Below the pieces are notes generated by a model. It did no database searches. It was not told where the DNA came from and was given only the letters and a program-made list of their open reading frames with translations. From NCBI GenBank assembly GCA_015482705.2, contig JADMLA020000009.1, forward strand, positions 1 through 40,901: 40,901 nt of DNA, read 5' to 3'. Source of the DNA: Prosthecochloris sp. Lineage in GTDB: Bacteria; Bacteroidota; Chlorobiia; Chlorobiales; Chlorobiaceae. The translations under genes were made by a program, and so were the position numbers. Shown piece by piece: positions 33,965-40,901 of the stretch; position 1 is the stretch's first letter, and every line of letters begins with the position of its first letter.

Positions 33965-34057
33965 TTCTGTCGATCTCTACAGTTTGTTTTTTTGCCGGGA
34001 AACGGTATATAGTAACACATTATTTTTCCATATTCTTGACCTATTGTCCCTTACGTT

Positions 34058-35098
34058 ATGCGGCTTTCAAATTTTCGATACAGCTTACCGAAGACCCGAA
34101 TCGCTGACCGTCCGGTCGACGACCGTGACACCTGCAAGCTTATGGTGTTGAACCGTAGAAAAAAAGAAATCGATAATAAAGTTTTTTCCGATATCGTTTC
34201 TTATTTCAAAAAAGGCGATCTCCTCGTTCTGAACAACAGCAGGGTCTTTCCAGCAAAAATTTTCGGCCAGAAAGAAAAAACCGATGCGAAAATCGAAGTC
34301 TTTCTCTTACGCGAGCTGAACAAGGAGGCCGGTTTGTGGGATGTTCTTGTAGACCCGGCCAGAAAAGTACGTGTCGGGAACAAGATATATTTTCAAGACG
34401 ATGTTGTGGCCGAAGTCGTTGACAATACAACATCAAGAGGCCGTACCATACGGTTTCTCAATCCAGAAATAGATGTTTTCGATCTTGTAGAAAAAATCGG
34501 CACTGTTCCGCTCCCGCCCTATTTCACAAGAAAACCGGATGACTCCGATCGAAAAGACTATCAAACGGTTTATGCATCTCAAACAGGTGCCGTGGTTGCT
34601 CCGATGGCCGGTCTCCACTTTACAATGCCGCTGCTTGAAGCAATAAAGAAAAAAGGGGTTAAAATACTCCCGTTGACACTTCATCCAAGCCTCAGTTCGT
34701 TCAATGCCATCGAGGTGGAGGATGTCTCCAAGCATAAGATGGACTCCGAGTACTTCAACATTCCCTACCAGACAGCAATGGAAATCAATGAAACCAAGCT
34801 GAATAAGTCCGGAAGGGTTATCGCTGTAGGAACAACAACCTGCAGGGTACTTGAAGCCAACGCGACAGTCGAGGGAAAAATCAAGTTCGGCCAGGGCTGG
34901 ACAGACAAGTTCATCTATCCGCCCTACCAGTTCAAGGTCACCGATGCGCTCGTCACCAATTTTCAACAGCCTGAAACAACGCTGCTCATGATGGTCAGTG
35001 CATTTGCCGAATACCGACTGCTGATGGATGCTTATAAAAAAGCCCTGAAAAGCGATTATCGCTTCCTGGCATATGGCGATGCGATGTTTATTCATTAA
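34058..35098 (+). CDS. queA: S-adenosylmethionine:tRNA ribosyltransferase-isomerase
   Basis: QueA transfers and rearranges the ribose of SAM onto preQ1-modified tRNA, forming epoxyqueuosine at position 34. The 346 residues have the normal length and signatures: LVLNNSRVFPAKIFG near the N-terminus, YQTVYA near residue 170, AAPMAGLHFT-like VAPMAGLHFT, and C-terminal VTNFQQPETTLLMMVSAF. The ATG lies 149 bases after GH65, with no clear ribosome site. ispD follows after 36 bases. Confidence 0.96.
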   Translation: MRLSNFRYSLPKTRIADRPVDDRDTCKLMVLNRRKKEIDNKVFSDIVSYFKKGDLLVLNNSRVFPAKIFGQKEKTDAKIEVFLLRELNKEAGLWDVLVDPARKVRVGNKIYFQDDVVAEVVDNTTSRGRTIRFLNPEIDVFDLVEKIGTVPLPPYFTRKPDDSDRKDYQTVYASQTGAVVAPMAGLHFTMPLLEAIKKKGVKILPLTLHPSLSSFNAIEVEDVSKHKMDSEYFNIPYQTAMEINETKLNKSGRVIAVGTTTCRVLEANATVEGKIKFGQGWTDKFIYPPYQFKVTDALVTNFQQPETTLLMMVSAFAEYRLLMDAYKKALKSDYRFLAYGDAMFIH

Positions 35099-35134
35099 TT
35101 GATCCAGCAAGCGTCTCAAACAAACCAAGGCACC

Positions 35135-35890
35135 ATGAGTTCATATGCCATAATTGCAGCGAGCGGCATCGGAAAACGCATGAAACTGCAAAAAGGTCAA
35201 AGTAAGCAGTTACTCGAAATCGGAGGATATCCAGTCATTTATCATACACTCTCCGCATTCGAGCAGGCGGACTCCATCGATACTGTTTTTATTGCAACAA
35301 AGCCTGAAAGTATCGGAATACTGGAAAGCATGAAACAACGGTATGGCTTCTCCAAAATAGAGTCCATCATACCCGGCGGCAAAGAACGTCAGGACTCTAT
35401 TTTCAACTGCATCGACCTTATAGAAAAACAGATAGCCTCAACCGGCGAGTCACCTGAAGCCATCCTGGTTCATGACGGAGCAAGACCGTTCATTCAATCC
35501 TGGGAAATCGATGATATTGTATCTCTCGCAACACAATACGGAGCTTGCGTACCAGCCACGAAACCAAAAGATACAATCAAGTACATTGCCGACAATCCTG
35601 ATTTTTTCGGCGAAACGCTTGACCGAAGCCGCTTGCTTCAGGTACAGACACCGCAAGGATTCGCTTCGAAAACTCTGATCCAGGCCCATAAACACGCCAG
35701 ATTAGAGCAATGTTATGCAACCGATGATGCCGCCCTGGTGGAAAAATTTTTCCCTGAGCAGAATATAAAAATCTATGAAATGGGATATCATAACATCAAA
35801 ATCACCACTCCGGAAGATGTACACCTTGCTGAAGCCATCCACACGAAGCTACGGATACAGCAGAAAACTCAATCACCCGAAAATAATTGA
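35135..35890 (+). CDS. ispD: 2-C-methyl-D-erythritol 4-phosphate cytidylyltransferase
   Basis: IspD forms CDP-methylerythritol in the MEP isoprenoid pathway, which feeds carotenoid, quinone and bacteriochlorophyll tails. The nucleotide-binding opening reads IIAASGIGKRM, a small variant of the usual AAGxGxRM. VHDGARPF, QTPQGF and TPEDVHLAE are present. I use the ATG at 35135 (251 residues), because it places the motif at residue 6 and follows AAGG. The upstream ORF to 35099 would touch the queA stop. It is likely co-transcribed with queA. Confidence 0.93.
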   Translation: MSSYAIIAASGIGKRMKLQKGQSKQLLEIGGYPVIYHTLSAFEQADSIDTVFIATKPESIGILESMKQRYGFSKIESIIPGGKERQDSIFNCIDLIEKQIASTGESPEAILVHDGARPFIQSWEIDDIVSLATQYGACVPATKPKDTIKYIADNPDFFGETLDRSRLLQVQTPQGFASKTLIQAHKHARLEQCYATDDAALVEKFFPEQNIKIYEMGYHNIKITTPEDVHLAEAIHTKLRIQQKTQSPENN

Positions 35891-35905
35891 AACGACAAAA
35901 AAACA

Positions 35906-35934
35906 TTGTGTTATAGATTAACTGTTCGTATATT
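35906..35934 (+). promoter_or_regulatory. promoter of the tRNA-Met/tRNA-Gly unit
   Basis: TTGTGT, 17 bases and TATATT end 14 bases before the mature tRNA-Met. Spacing and position fit a sigma-70-type tRNA promoter. Confidence 0.55.
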
Positions 35935-35948
35935 AGCAGCCCTGTGAA

Positions 35949-36025
35949 GGTGAGGTAGCTCAGTTGGTAAGAGCGCAGGATTCATAACCCTGAGGTCGAG
36001 GGTTCAACTCCCTCCCTCACCACCA
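35949..36025 (+). tRNA. tRNA-Met (anticodon CAU), elongator type, CCA encoded
   Basis: The acceptor stem GGTGAGG/CCTCACC pairs fully, followed by discriminator A and an encoded CCA (36023-36025). The anticodon loop TTCATAA gives CAT. The first pair of the acceptor is G-C, so it is not an initiator. The anticodon stem has an A-C mismatch at position 31-39. An Ile2 (lysidine) identity shares this anticodon, but the body resembles elongator methionine. Confidence 0.9.
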
Positions 36026-36106
36026 TTGTTGAATTGTTGGAATCACATCGGCGAGCATTAGGCATGCCCACCTTTTTCACCTTTGCCTTTTGCCTTTTCT
36101 TCTTAT

Positions 36107-36179
36107 GCGGGTGTAACTCAGTTGGTAGAGTGTTTGCTTCCCAAGCAAAATGTCGCGAGTTCGAGTCTCGTCACCCGCT
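36107..36179 (+). tRNA. tRNA-Gly (anticodon CCC)
   Basis: The acceptor stem GCGGGTG/CACCCGC, anticodon stem TTTGC/GCAAA and loop TTCCCAA give anticodon CCC. The T arm GCGAG/CTCGT with TTCGAGT is present, the discriminator is T and CCA is not encoded. It lies 81 bases after tRNA-Met on the same strand. Confidence 0.93.
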
Positions 36180-36232
36180 CAACCACAGATGCCGTCCACA
36201 AGAACATTTCTCCGCAAAACCATTTTTCATCT

Positions 36233-36676
36233 ATGAGCGAGCCTTCGATTTTCACTGTCCCGGTAACCGTTGAAGATATCAATACAACCCAGATCATCGA
36301 TGGCCAGATGGCGAAACATATCGGCATTGAAATGACAGAAATCGGCCAGGATTACATGGTAGCGAAAATGCCTGTCGATCACCGCACGATCCAGCGTATC
36401 GGCATCATGCACGGTGGTGCTTCGCTCGCTCTGGCAGAAACTATCGGCAGTATTGCTGCGTCGTACTGCATAGACCGGGAAAACTTTTTCATTGTAGGGC
36501 AGGAAATCAACGCAAACCACATACGCTCTGTCAGAGAAGGTCATGTTCACGCCAAAGCAACCCCGCTTCACCTTGGCAAACGTTCCCAGGTCTGGGATAT
36601 CCGCATCACCAACGATGAAAACAAGCTGGTCTGTGTAAGCAGGTTTACGGTAGCAGTACTGAAAAAAAGGATCTAG
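36233..36676 (+). CDS. hotdog-fold thioesterase, YdiI/MenI-like
   Basis: I use the ATG at 36233 (147 residues), since the longer frame would run through tRNA-Gly. The sequence carries IMHGGASLALAETIGSIA, then EINANHIRSVREG and PLHLGKRSQVWDIRI. From memory these closely match E. coli YdiI (MenI), the 1,4-dihydroxy-2-naphthoyl-CoA thioesterase of menaquinone synthesis. HGG is the oxyanion region and the Glu of LAETIG is the expected catalytic base. Menaquinone synthesis is expected in green sulfur bacteria, so that role is plausible. A general acyl-CoA thioesterase of the PaaI group is the alternative. It starts 53 bases after tRNA-Gly. Confidence 0.85.
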   Translation: MSEPSIFTVPVTVEDINTTQIIDGQMAKHIGIEMTEIGQDYMVAKMPVDHRTIQRIGIMHGGASLALAETIGSIAASYCIDRENFFIVGQEINANHIRSVREGHVHAKATPLHLGKRSQVWDIRITNDENKLVCVSRFTVAVLKKRI

Positions 36677-36780
36677 TCATATCGACAAATGAGCATTTGC
36701 CCAATTTTAGGATACATGTTTTTCTTGATTTTTTTCATACCTTAGTAGTTCATAATCAGCTGTAATTCACACCATCAGTA

Positions 36781-38196
36781 ATGTCAGTAGGTATGCAGAT
36801 CGATCAGCCTGAGACTGTCCTTTCACCCGATTCCACGATATACTCGGAAGAGCATCTCAAACAGCTCGTCTCAGAACAGAAATCCCGAAAAAAGTGGTTG
36901 CTTGTCCAGCCAACAAGTAACACCAGCATGATGGTTGATTCCGGAACGGTCAGCATGCCCCTCAACCTGTTGATGGTTGCAACGCTGGTCGGCGAGCTTT
37001 TTGATGTCGCATTTATCGATGAACGTCTCGGTGAAGAAGTACCGGAAGATTTTTCCGGCTTTGATGTCGTTGCGATCACATCCCGTACCTTGAATGCTTC
37101 AAAAGCATACGCTATAGGAGAATCAGCGAGGAAACAGGGTAAAATCGTCATTCTCGGTGGTGTCCACCCGACCATGCTGCATGACGAAGCAAGGTCACAC
37201 TGTACCAGCGTCGTCTATGGAGAGATAGAATCCGTTTGGACTGAACTTGCGACCGATGTCATTCTTGGAAAAATGAAAGAGGTTTACCGCGCCTGTGCGC
37301 TGAAACCTATGGAATCGATGCGTCATCCGGATTTCAGCTATGCACTCCGCTCGAAAAGTGCCAAGAAATACAGCTCGTTGATCCCCATATTGGCAACAAA
37401 AGGCTGCCCTGTAGGCTGCAACTTCTGCACCACACCGACAATCTACGGTAAAAACTACCGATACAGGGAAATCGACTTCGTGCTCGATGAAATGCGCTAC
37501 CACCAAGAACGTCTCGGCAAGCAAAAAGTGAGCTTCTCGTTTATGGATGATAACATCAGTTTCAGACCCAAGTATTTTATGGAACTGCTTGAAGAGATGG
37601 AAAAACTTGAAATACGGTGGAATGCCAATATCTCCATGAACTTCCTTCACAAACCGGAAGTGGCTGAGCTTGCAGGGCGCTCGGGCTGCGATTTGATGAG
37701 CATCGGTTTTGAATCTCTCAATCCCGAAACTCTCAAAAGCGTCCACAAAGGGTCCAATAAACTCGGCAACTACGAAGCTGTTGTACGGAACCTTCATAAA
37801 AACGGAGTGGCCATTCAGGGTTATTTTATGTTCGGTTTCGATAATGAAAGCGACGAAAGTTTTCAGATGACCTATGACTTCATCATGAAGAACCAGATCG
37901 AGTTTCCGGTCTTCTCTCTTGTAACTCCTTTTCCCGGAACACCTTATTTCGACGAAATGAAAACGAGATTACGGCATTTCGACTGGGACAAGTATGACAC
38001 ATATCACTATATGTTCGAACCTACCAAGATGTCAGGAGAAAAACTGCTCGAAAATTTTGTAAAACTTCAACGTGAAGTATACAAGGGTCGTGCTATCATG
38101 AAACGCATGAAAGGGAAACCAGTCAACTGGGTATGGTTCGTCAATTACATGATGCACCGTTTCACGAAGAAACTGAAACCTGAGATTTACCTATAA
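36781..38196 (+). CDS. B12-binding radical SAM protein, candidate bacteriochlorophyllide methyltransferase (BchQ/BchR-like)
   Basis: The 471-residue protein has an N-terminal cobalamin-binding-like domain (about residues 40-165: LLVQPTSN, DVVAITSRTLNAS, ILGGVHPTM). A radical SAM core follows with CX3CX2C at Cys209, Cys213 and Cys216. It continues with SFMDDNISF, MSIGFESLN and TPFPGTPYFDE, typical of class B radical SAM enzymes. In green sulfur bacteria BchQ and BchR, which methylate C-8(2) and C-12(1) of bacteriochlorophyllide, belong to this group and have about this length. I favour one of them but cannot say which. A hopanoid-methylase-type enzyme is another possibility. The gene is alone, with 104 bp before and 208 bp after it. 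Confidence 0.8.
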   Translation: MSVGMQIDQPETVLSPDSTIYSEEHLKQLVSEQKSRKKWLLVQPTSNTSMMVDSGTVSMPLNLLMVATLVGELFDVAFIDERLGEEVPEDFSGFDVVAITSRTLNASKAYAIGESARKQGKIVILGGVHPTMLHDEARSHCTSVVYGEIESVWTELATDVILGKMKEVYRACALKPMESMRHPDFSYALRSKSAKKYSSLIPILATKGCPVGCNFCTTPTIYGKNYRYREIDFVLDEMRYHQERLGKQKVSFSFMDDNISFRPKYFMELLEEMEKLEIRWNANISMNFLHKPEVAELAGRSGCDLMSIGFESLNPETLKSVHKGSNKLGNYEAVVRNLHKNGVAIQGYFMFGFDNESDESFQMTYDFIMKNQIEFPVFSLVTPFPGTPYFDEMKTRLRHFDWDKYDTYHYMFEPTKMSGEKLLENFVKLQREVYKGRAIMKRMKGKPVNWVWFVNYMMHRFTKKLKPEIYL

Positions 38197-38404
38197 ACCA
38201 GGCCGAGTGTATACTTGCACTGATACTGTTGATTTTCAGACTCGAACTGCTCTGCTTCCCCTCATTTCTTTACCGGTGTTTGTTCTCTTTTTTCCTTCTT
38301 TTATCATCGATCTGATACAGCTTCGGTTCCTGTAAATTTTTTTATTTGAGAAGCTTTTCGGAATTTCTCTTTATTCGTTTCTTGTCTCTTGTCATGAATC
38401 TTTT

Positions 38405-39214
38405 ATGTCCTACATTCATTCTTACAACGATACCGAACGGCAGCGGCTACTCGAACAGGCAGATTTTCTTGAAAAGTATCTCTATCCGACAATTTCATTC
38501 GATCCGTGTGACTCTCTCCTCGAGATAGGATGCGGGGTCGGCGCGCAAATCCGTTGCATGCTCGGACGCTTCAAGTCAGCAAAGATAACCGGAGTCGACA
38601 AAGAATATTCGCAGGTGGAGCAGGCACTCGCAAACCTGCCGGACGAAGTGCAGAGAGGAACGGTCGAACTGTTTACCGCTGCTGGAGACCATTTACCCTT
38701 TAATGACAATACCTTTGATGGTGCATATATATTCTTTGTCTTCGAACATCTTTCAGATCCCGTACCGGTCATCCGGGAAATAAAGCGGGTGCTCAAACCG
38801 GGTGGTAAGTTCTATTGCACCGAAGTGGTCAATCAAGGCGTCTATGTTTATCCTCACAGCCCTTCCATCAACGATTATTGGGCAGCGTTCAACAGGTTAC
38901 AAAGCGAACTCGGAGGAAATCCAGATATCGGACTCCATCTCGCGTCGGCATGCATCGATGCCGGTCTGAACATCAGATCTTTCAGACCGGTACCGGTTAT
39001 GATGGACAAACGAATGACGGACAGTGGAGAGCGGAAACATTTTCTTCATATGTGGAAACGATGCCTGTTGAGCGGAGCATCTGTCCTGCTCGAACGCGGA
39101 AAGATCGAACAGGACATCCCTGAAAAAGTATCCGACGAGTTCGAAAAACTCAGCATCGATCCCGAATCGATTTTTCAGTACGATGCCCGTCAGATTCTTG
39201 CAGTCAAACAATAG
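38405..39214 (+). CDS. SAM-dependent methyltransferase (class I)
   Basis: The 269-residue protein has the SAM-binding motif LLEIGCGVGAQ at about residues 38-48. GVDKEYSQVEQA follows as the acidic post-beta2 loop, with FTAAGDHLPFNDNTFDGAYI and VLKPGGKFY as motifs II-III. This is a Methyltransf_11-type fold with a C-terminal region of about 120 residues that may carry the acceptor site. The acceptor is unknown. The next gene starts 15 bases later, so the two form a likely operon. Confidence 0.88.
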   Translation: MSYIHSYNDTERQRLLEQADFLEKYLYPTISFDPCDSLLEIGCGVGAQIRCMLGRFKSAKITGVDKEYSQVEQALANLPDEVQRGTVELFTAAGDHLPFNDNTFDGAYIFFVFEHLSDPVPVIREIKRVLKPGGKFYCTEVVNQGVYVYPHSPSINDYWAAFNRLQSELGGNPDIGLHLASACIDAGLNIRSFRPVPVMMDKRMTDSGERKHFLHMWKRCLLSGASVLLERGKIEQDIPEKVSDEFEKLSIDPESIFQYDARQILAVKQ

Positions 39215-39229
39215 CAAAGTTGGCATGAG

Positions 39230-40429
39230 ATGAAACCCTCCATTTTCGAGCCTTCCTCCATTGCAGGAATGACACTAAAAAACCGTTTCATCCGATCCGC
39301 CACTCATGAAAGCATGGCTGATGAACATGGTACACCGACAGATGCTCTTGAAAAACTATATATACGATTGGCTGAAGGAGGTGTGGGAGCAATCATCACA
39401 GGATATGCCGGAGTGCAGCAGGATGGCAAAAGCAGCTTGTTACGCATGCTGATGATCGATACTGATGAATTGATACCCGCTTACCGTAACCTCACCGATA
39501 GGATTCATGAATATGGAACACCTGTCATTCTTCAGATCGCCCACTGCGGGCGACAGACAAGACGAGCGGTAACCGGTCATCCTACTGTAGCCCCGTCTCC
39601 TATCGACGATTTCATCTTTCATGAAGAAACGCCGCATGAACTCGATAACCGGGGAATCGAAGCCATTATCGAAAGCTTTGTATCCGCTGCGGAACGAGCG
39701 AAAAAAGCCGGTTTCGACGGCATTCAGCTTCATTTGGCACATGGCTACCTGTTATCACAGTTTCTCTCGGATCACACCAATCGCCGCAGAGATAAATGGG
39801 GAGGATCAACAGTTAACAAACTCAGAATCGTATCGGAAATAATAAACCGTATTCGGCAAACAATCGGCAACTATCCCGTTCTGGCAAAAATCAATGCTTT
39901 CGATAACAGAAAAGGCGGTATGCGCGTCGAAGAAGCTGTCGAGATCGCTCGTCTGCTTGAGCACCATGGCTGTGACGCCATAGAAATATCGTCCGGAGTG
40001 GTTGAAGATGGACTCGCCATCATGAGAGGCTCACACCCTCCGATGGAGGCGCTCTTCAAAAGCAGCTTCAGGTTCAACAACATGCCGACACTCATGAAAA
40101 CCGTTGCCTCCCCGTTTATTCATTTCGCCATGCGCTCCCCCAAACCTTTACACGGTTATAATCTCGAAGCGGCACAATCGATAAAAAAAGCTGTATCGAT
40201 CCCGGTTATCACTGTCGGCGGGCTCCATGACCTTTCCGATATCTCAGCGGCACTCGAAAACGGCTCAACCGACTATGTCTCCATGTCCCGCCCGTTCATT
40301 ATAGAACCGAATATCGTCAGAAAGTTTCAGGATGGCGCGCAAACAGCCTCCCGCTGTATTATGTGCAACTATTGTGCGTTGATGATCGAGGTGGATACTG
40401 TCAAATGTTATTACGGCAGATTGCCGTGA
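39230..40429 (+). CDS. NADH:flavin oxidoreductase of the old yellow enzyme family, with C-terminal Cys cluster
   Basis: The 399 residues form an FMN-binding TIM barrel: FEPSSIAGMTLKNRFIRSATHE at the N-terminus, LQIAHCGRQT, and FDGIQLHLAHGYLLSQFLS with the substrate-binding His pair. VITVGGLHDLSD and DYVSMSRPFI bind FMN phosphate. The C-terminus has CIMCNYC plus a later KCYYG, which resembles the 4Fe-4S ligands of the 2,4-dienoyl-CoA reductase branch. The second, pyridine-nucleotide domain of that branch is absent. It probably reduces an activated C=C bond; the substrate and the electron donor are unknown. It follows the methyltransferase by 15 bases. Confidence 0.9.
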   Translation: MKPSIFEPSSIAGMTLKNRFIRSATHESMADEHGTPTDALEKLYIRLAEGGVGAIITGYAGVQQDGKSSLLRMLMIDTDELIPAYRNLTDRIHEYGTPVILQIAHCGRQTRRAVTGHPTVAPSPIDDFIFHEETPHELDNRGIEAIIESFVSAAERAKKAGFDGIQLHLAHGYLLSQFLSDHTNRRRDKWGGSTVNKLRIVSEIINRIRQTIGNYPVLAKINAFDNRKGGMRVEEAVEIARLLEHHGCDAIEISSGVVEDGLAIMRGSHPPMEALFKSSFRFNNMPTLMKTVASPFIHFAMRSPKPLHGYNLEAAQSIKKAVSIPVITVGGLHDLSDISAALENGSTDYVSMSRPFIIEPNIVRKFQDGAQTASRCIMCNYCALMIEVDTVKCYYGRLP

Positions 40430-40521
40430 TAACAGAAACAAGCCTTTTGCAGGTTCATTGAACATTCCCCGTTGTTTGAACAGACATTTTCGTTTTCTGA
40501 GCCGTTCTTTTTTCGACTGTT

Positions 40522-40560
40522 GTCAGCAGCATGAATTCACGATGATTCATGCCTGCTGAC
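40522..40560. terminator. bidirectional hairpin between convergent genes
   Basis: GTCAGCAG (40522-40529) pairs with CTGCTGAC (40553-40560), and the inner CATGAAT/ATTCATG extends the stem. On the minus strand it lies just past the stop at 40577. It sits between two convergent genes and could end both transcripts, though neither side has a strong T run. Confidence 0.55.
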
Positions 40561-40576
40561 ACAATACACGGATTCC

Positions 40577-40901
40577 TTACACTTCCGGATCCTTGACAGG
40601 GAAAACATCGTCAAAAAAAGTTGACGCTTCGTCAATCTGCGCTTTTCGCTGCGCTTGAATGAAATCATCCAGATATTTTCTGATCTCCGGATCCTCGAGA
40701 GCCTCGTAATCGAAAGCATTCGCTGCAAATTCGTAATCGAAATGAATTTCTACGATTTTATGACTTGCACATCGAGTAGCGAACCCTGAATTTTCACGTG
40801 TAAAATTGACTCTGTACTGCTTGAGTTTCGGCGTGTAAACAATCTGCTCACCCACTTTGAAGACTTCCAAAGCAACGCCGATCGTTATCGTCCTGTAGTA
40901 A
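40577..40901 (-). CDS. conserved-looking small protein of unknown function, 5' end outside the window
   Basis: The reading frame is open from the right edge to the stop at 40577. A TTG at 40870 could start a 97-residue protein, but the frame continues upstream (RTITIGVALEVFKVG) without a stop, so the real start probably lies outside. The product is acidic in its C-terminal half (YEALEDPEIRKYLDDF) and begins with a beta-rich GEQIVYTPKLKQYRV region. I recognise no family. Confidence 0.55.
   Translation of the reverse strand, partial: YYRTITIGVALEVFKVGEQIVYTPKLKQYRVNFTRENSGFATRCASHKIVEIHFDYEFAANAFDYEALEDPEIRKYLDDFIQAQRKAQIDEASTFFDDVFPVKDPEV

Noticed and set aside
36083..36232. Upstream extension of the thioesterase gene
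   Set aside because: The frame runs through the whole tRNA-Gly gene, so it cannot be coding there.

Overview
This window looks like chromosomal DNA of a green sulfur bacterium (Chlorobi/Chlorobiaceae). The main support is a complete magnesium-chelatase gene set for bacteriochlorophyll synthesis (bchI, bchD and a BchH-family large subunit), a two-subunit 2-oxoglutarate:ferredoxin oxidoreductase (korA/korB) typical of the reductive TCA cycle, and a cobalamin-binding radical SAM protein of the kind that methylates bacteriochlorophyll side chains. I cannot fix the genus from the sequence alone. There is no insertion sequence, CRISPR array or complete prophage.

Layout. 1-753: two tRNA-Ser genes on the minus strand (the first cut by the window edge), separated by about 590 bp of repeats that carry copies of the 3' end of the second tRNA. 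921-2411: guaB. 2639-9650 (minus): bchI-bchD, coupled by a one-base overlap, then a terminator and a separately promoted large subunit (probably BchT). 9862-12370: divergent lipoamide dehydrogenase and an RluD-type pseudouridine synthase. 12415-14041: an iron-sulfur flavoprotein-like protein and an odd, very basic secreted protein. 14356-18265: a secreted prolyl oligopeptidase, a radical SAM/SPASM maturase and, facing them, a 76-residue Nif11-type leader peptide. This is the strongest candidate for an undescribed system, a small RiPP locus. 18373-22835: ABC-F ATPase, membrane-anchored nuclease and a hybrid histidine kinase. 23225-26646 (minus): a TonB-C repeat protein overlapping korA, followed by korB. 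26902-29292: SDR, alpha/beta hydrolase and tmk. 29440-33908: a trehalose-phosphatase-like HAD protein next to a HAD-GH65 disaccharide phosphorylase fusion. 34058-35890: queA and ispD. 35949-36179: tRNA-Met and tRNA-Gly. 36233-40429: YdiI/MenI-like thioesterase, B12-radical SAM protein, methyltransferase and old-yellow-enzyme-type reductase. 40577-40901: a partial unknown gene running off the right edge.

How the parts fit. BchI and BchD form the AAA+ motor that drives Mg insertion by the large subunit. KorAB fixes CO2 with reduced ferredoxin. The disaccharide cluster can be read as phosphatase, phosphorylase and sugar-phosphate mutase acting in sequence on an alpha-glucosyl disaccharide. The Nif11 peptide, SPASM maturase and peptidase have the expected parts of a peptide-modification pathway but no visible transporter. 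All functions are assigned by reading motifs; no database search was run.
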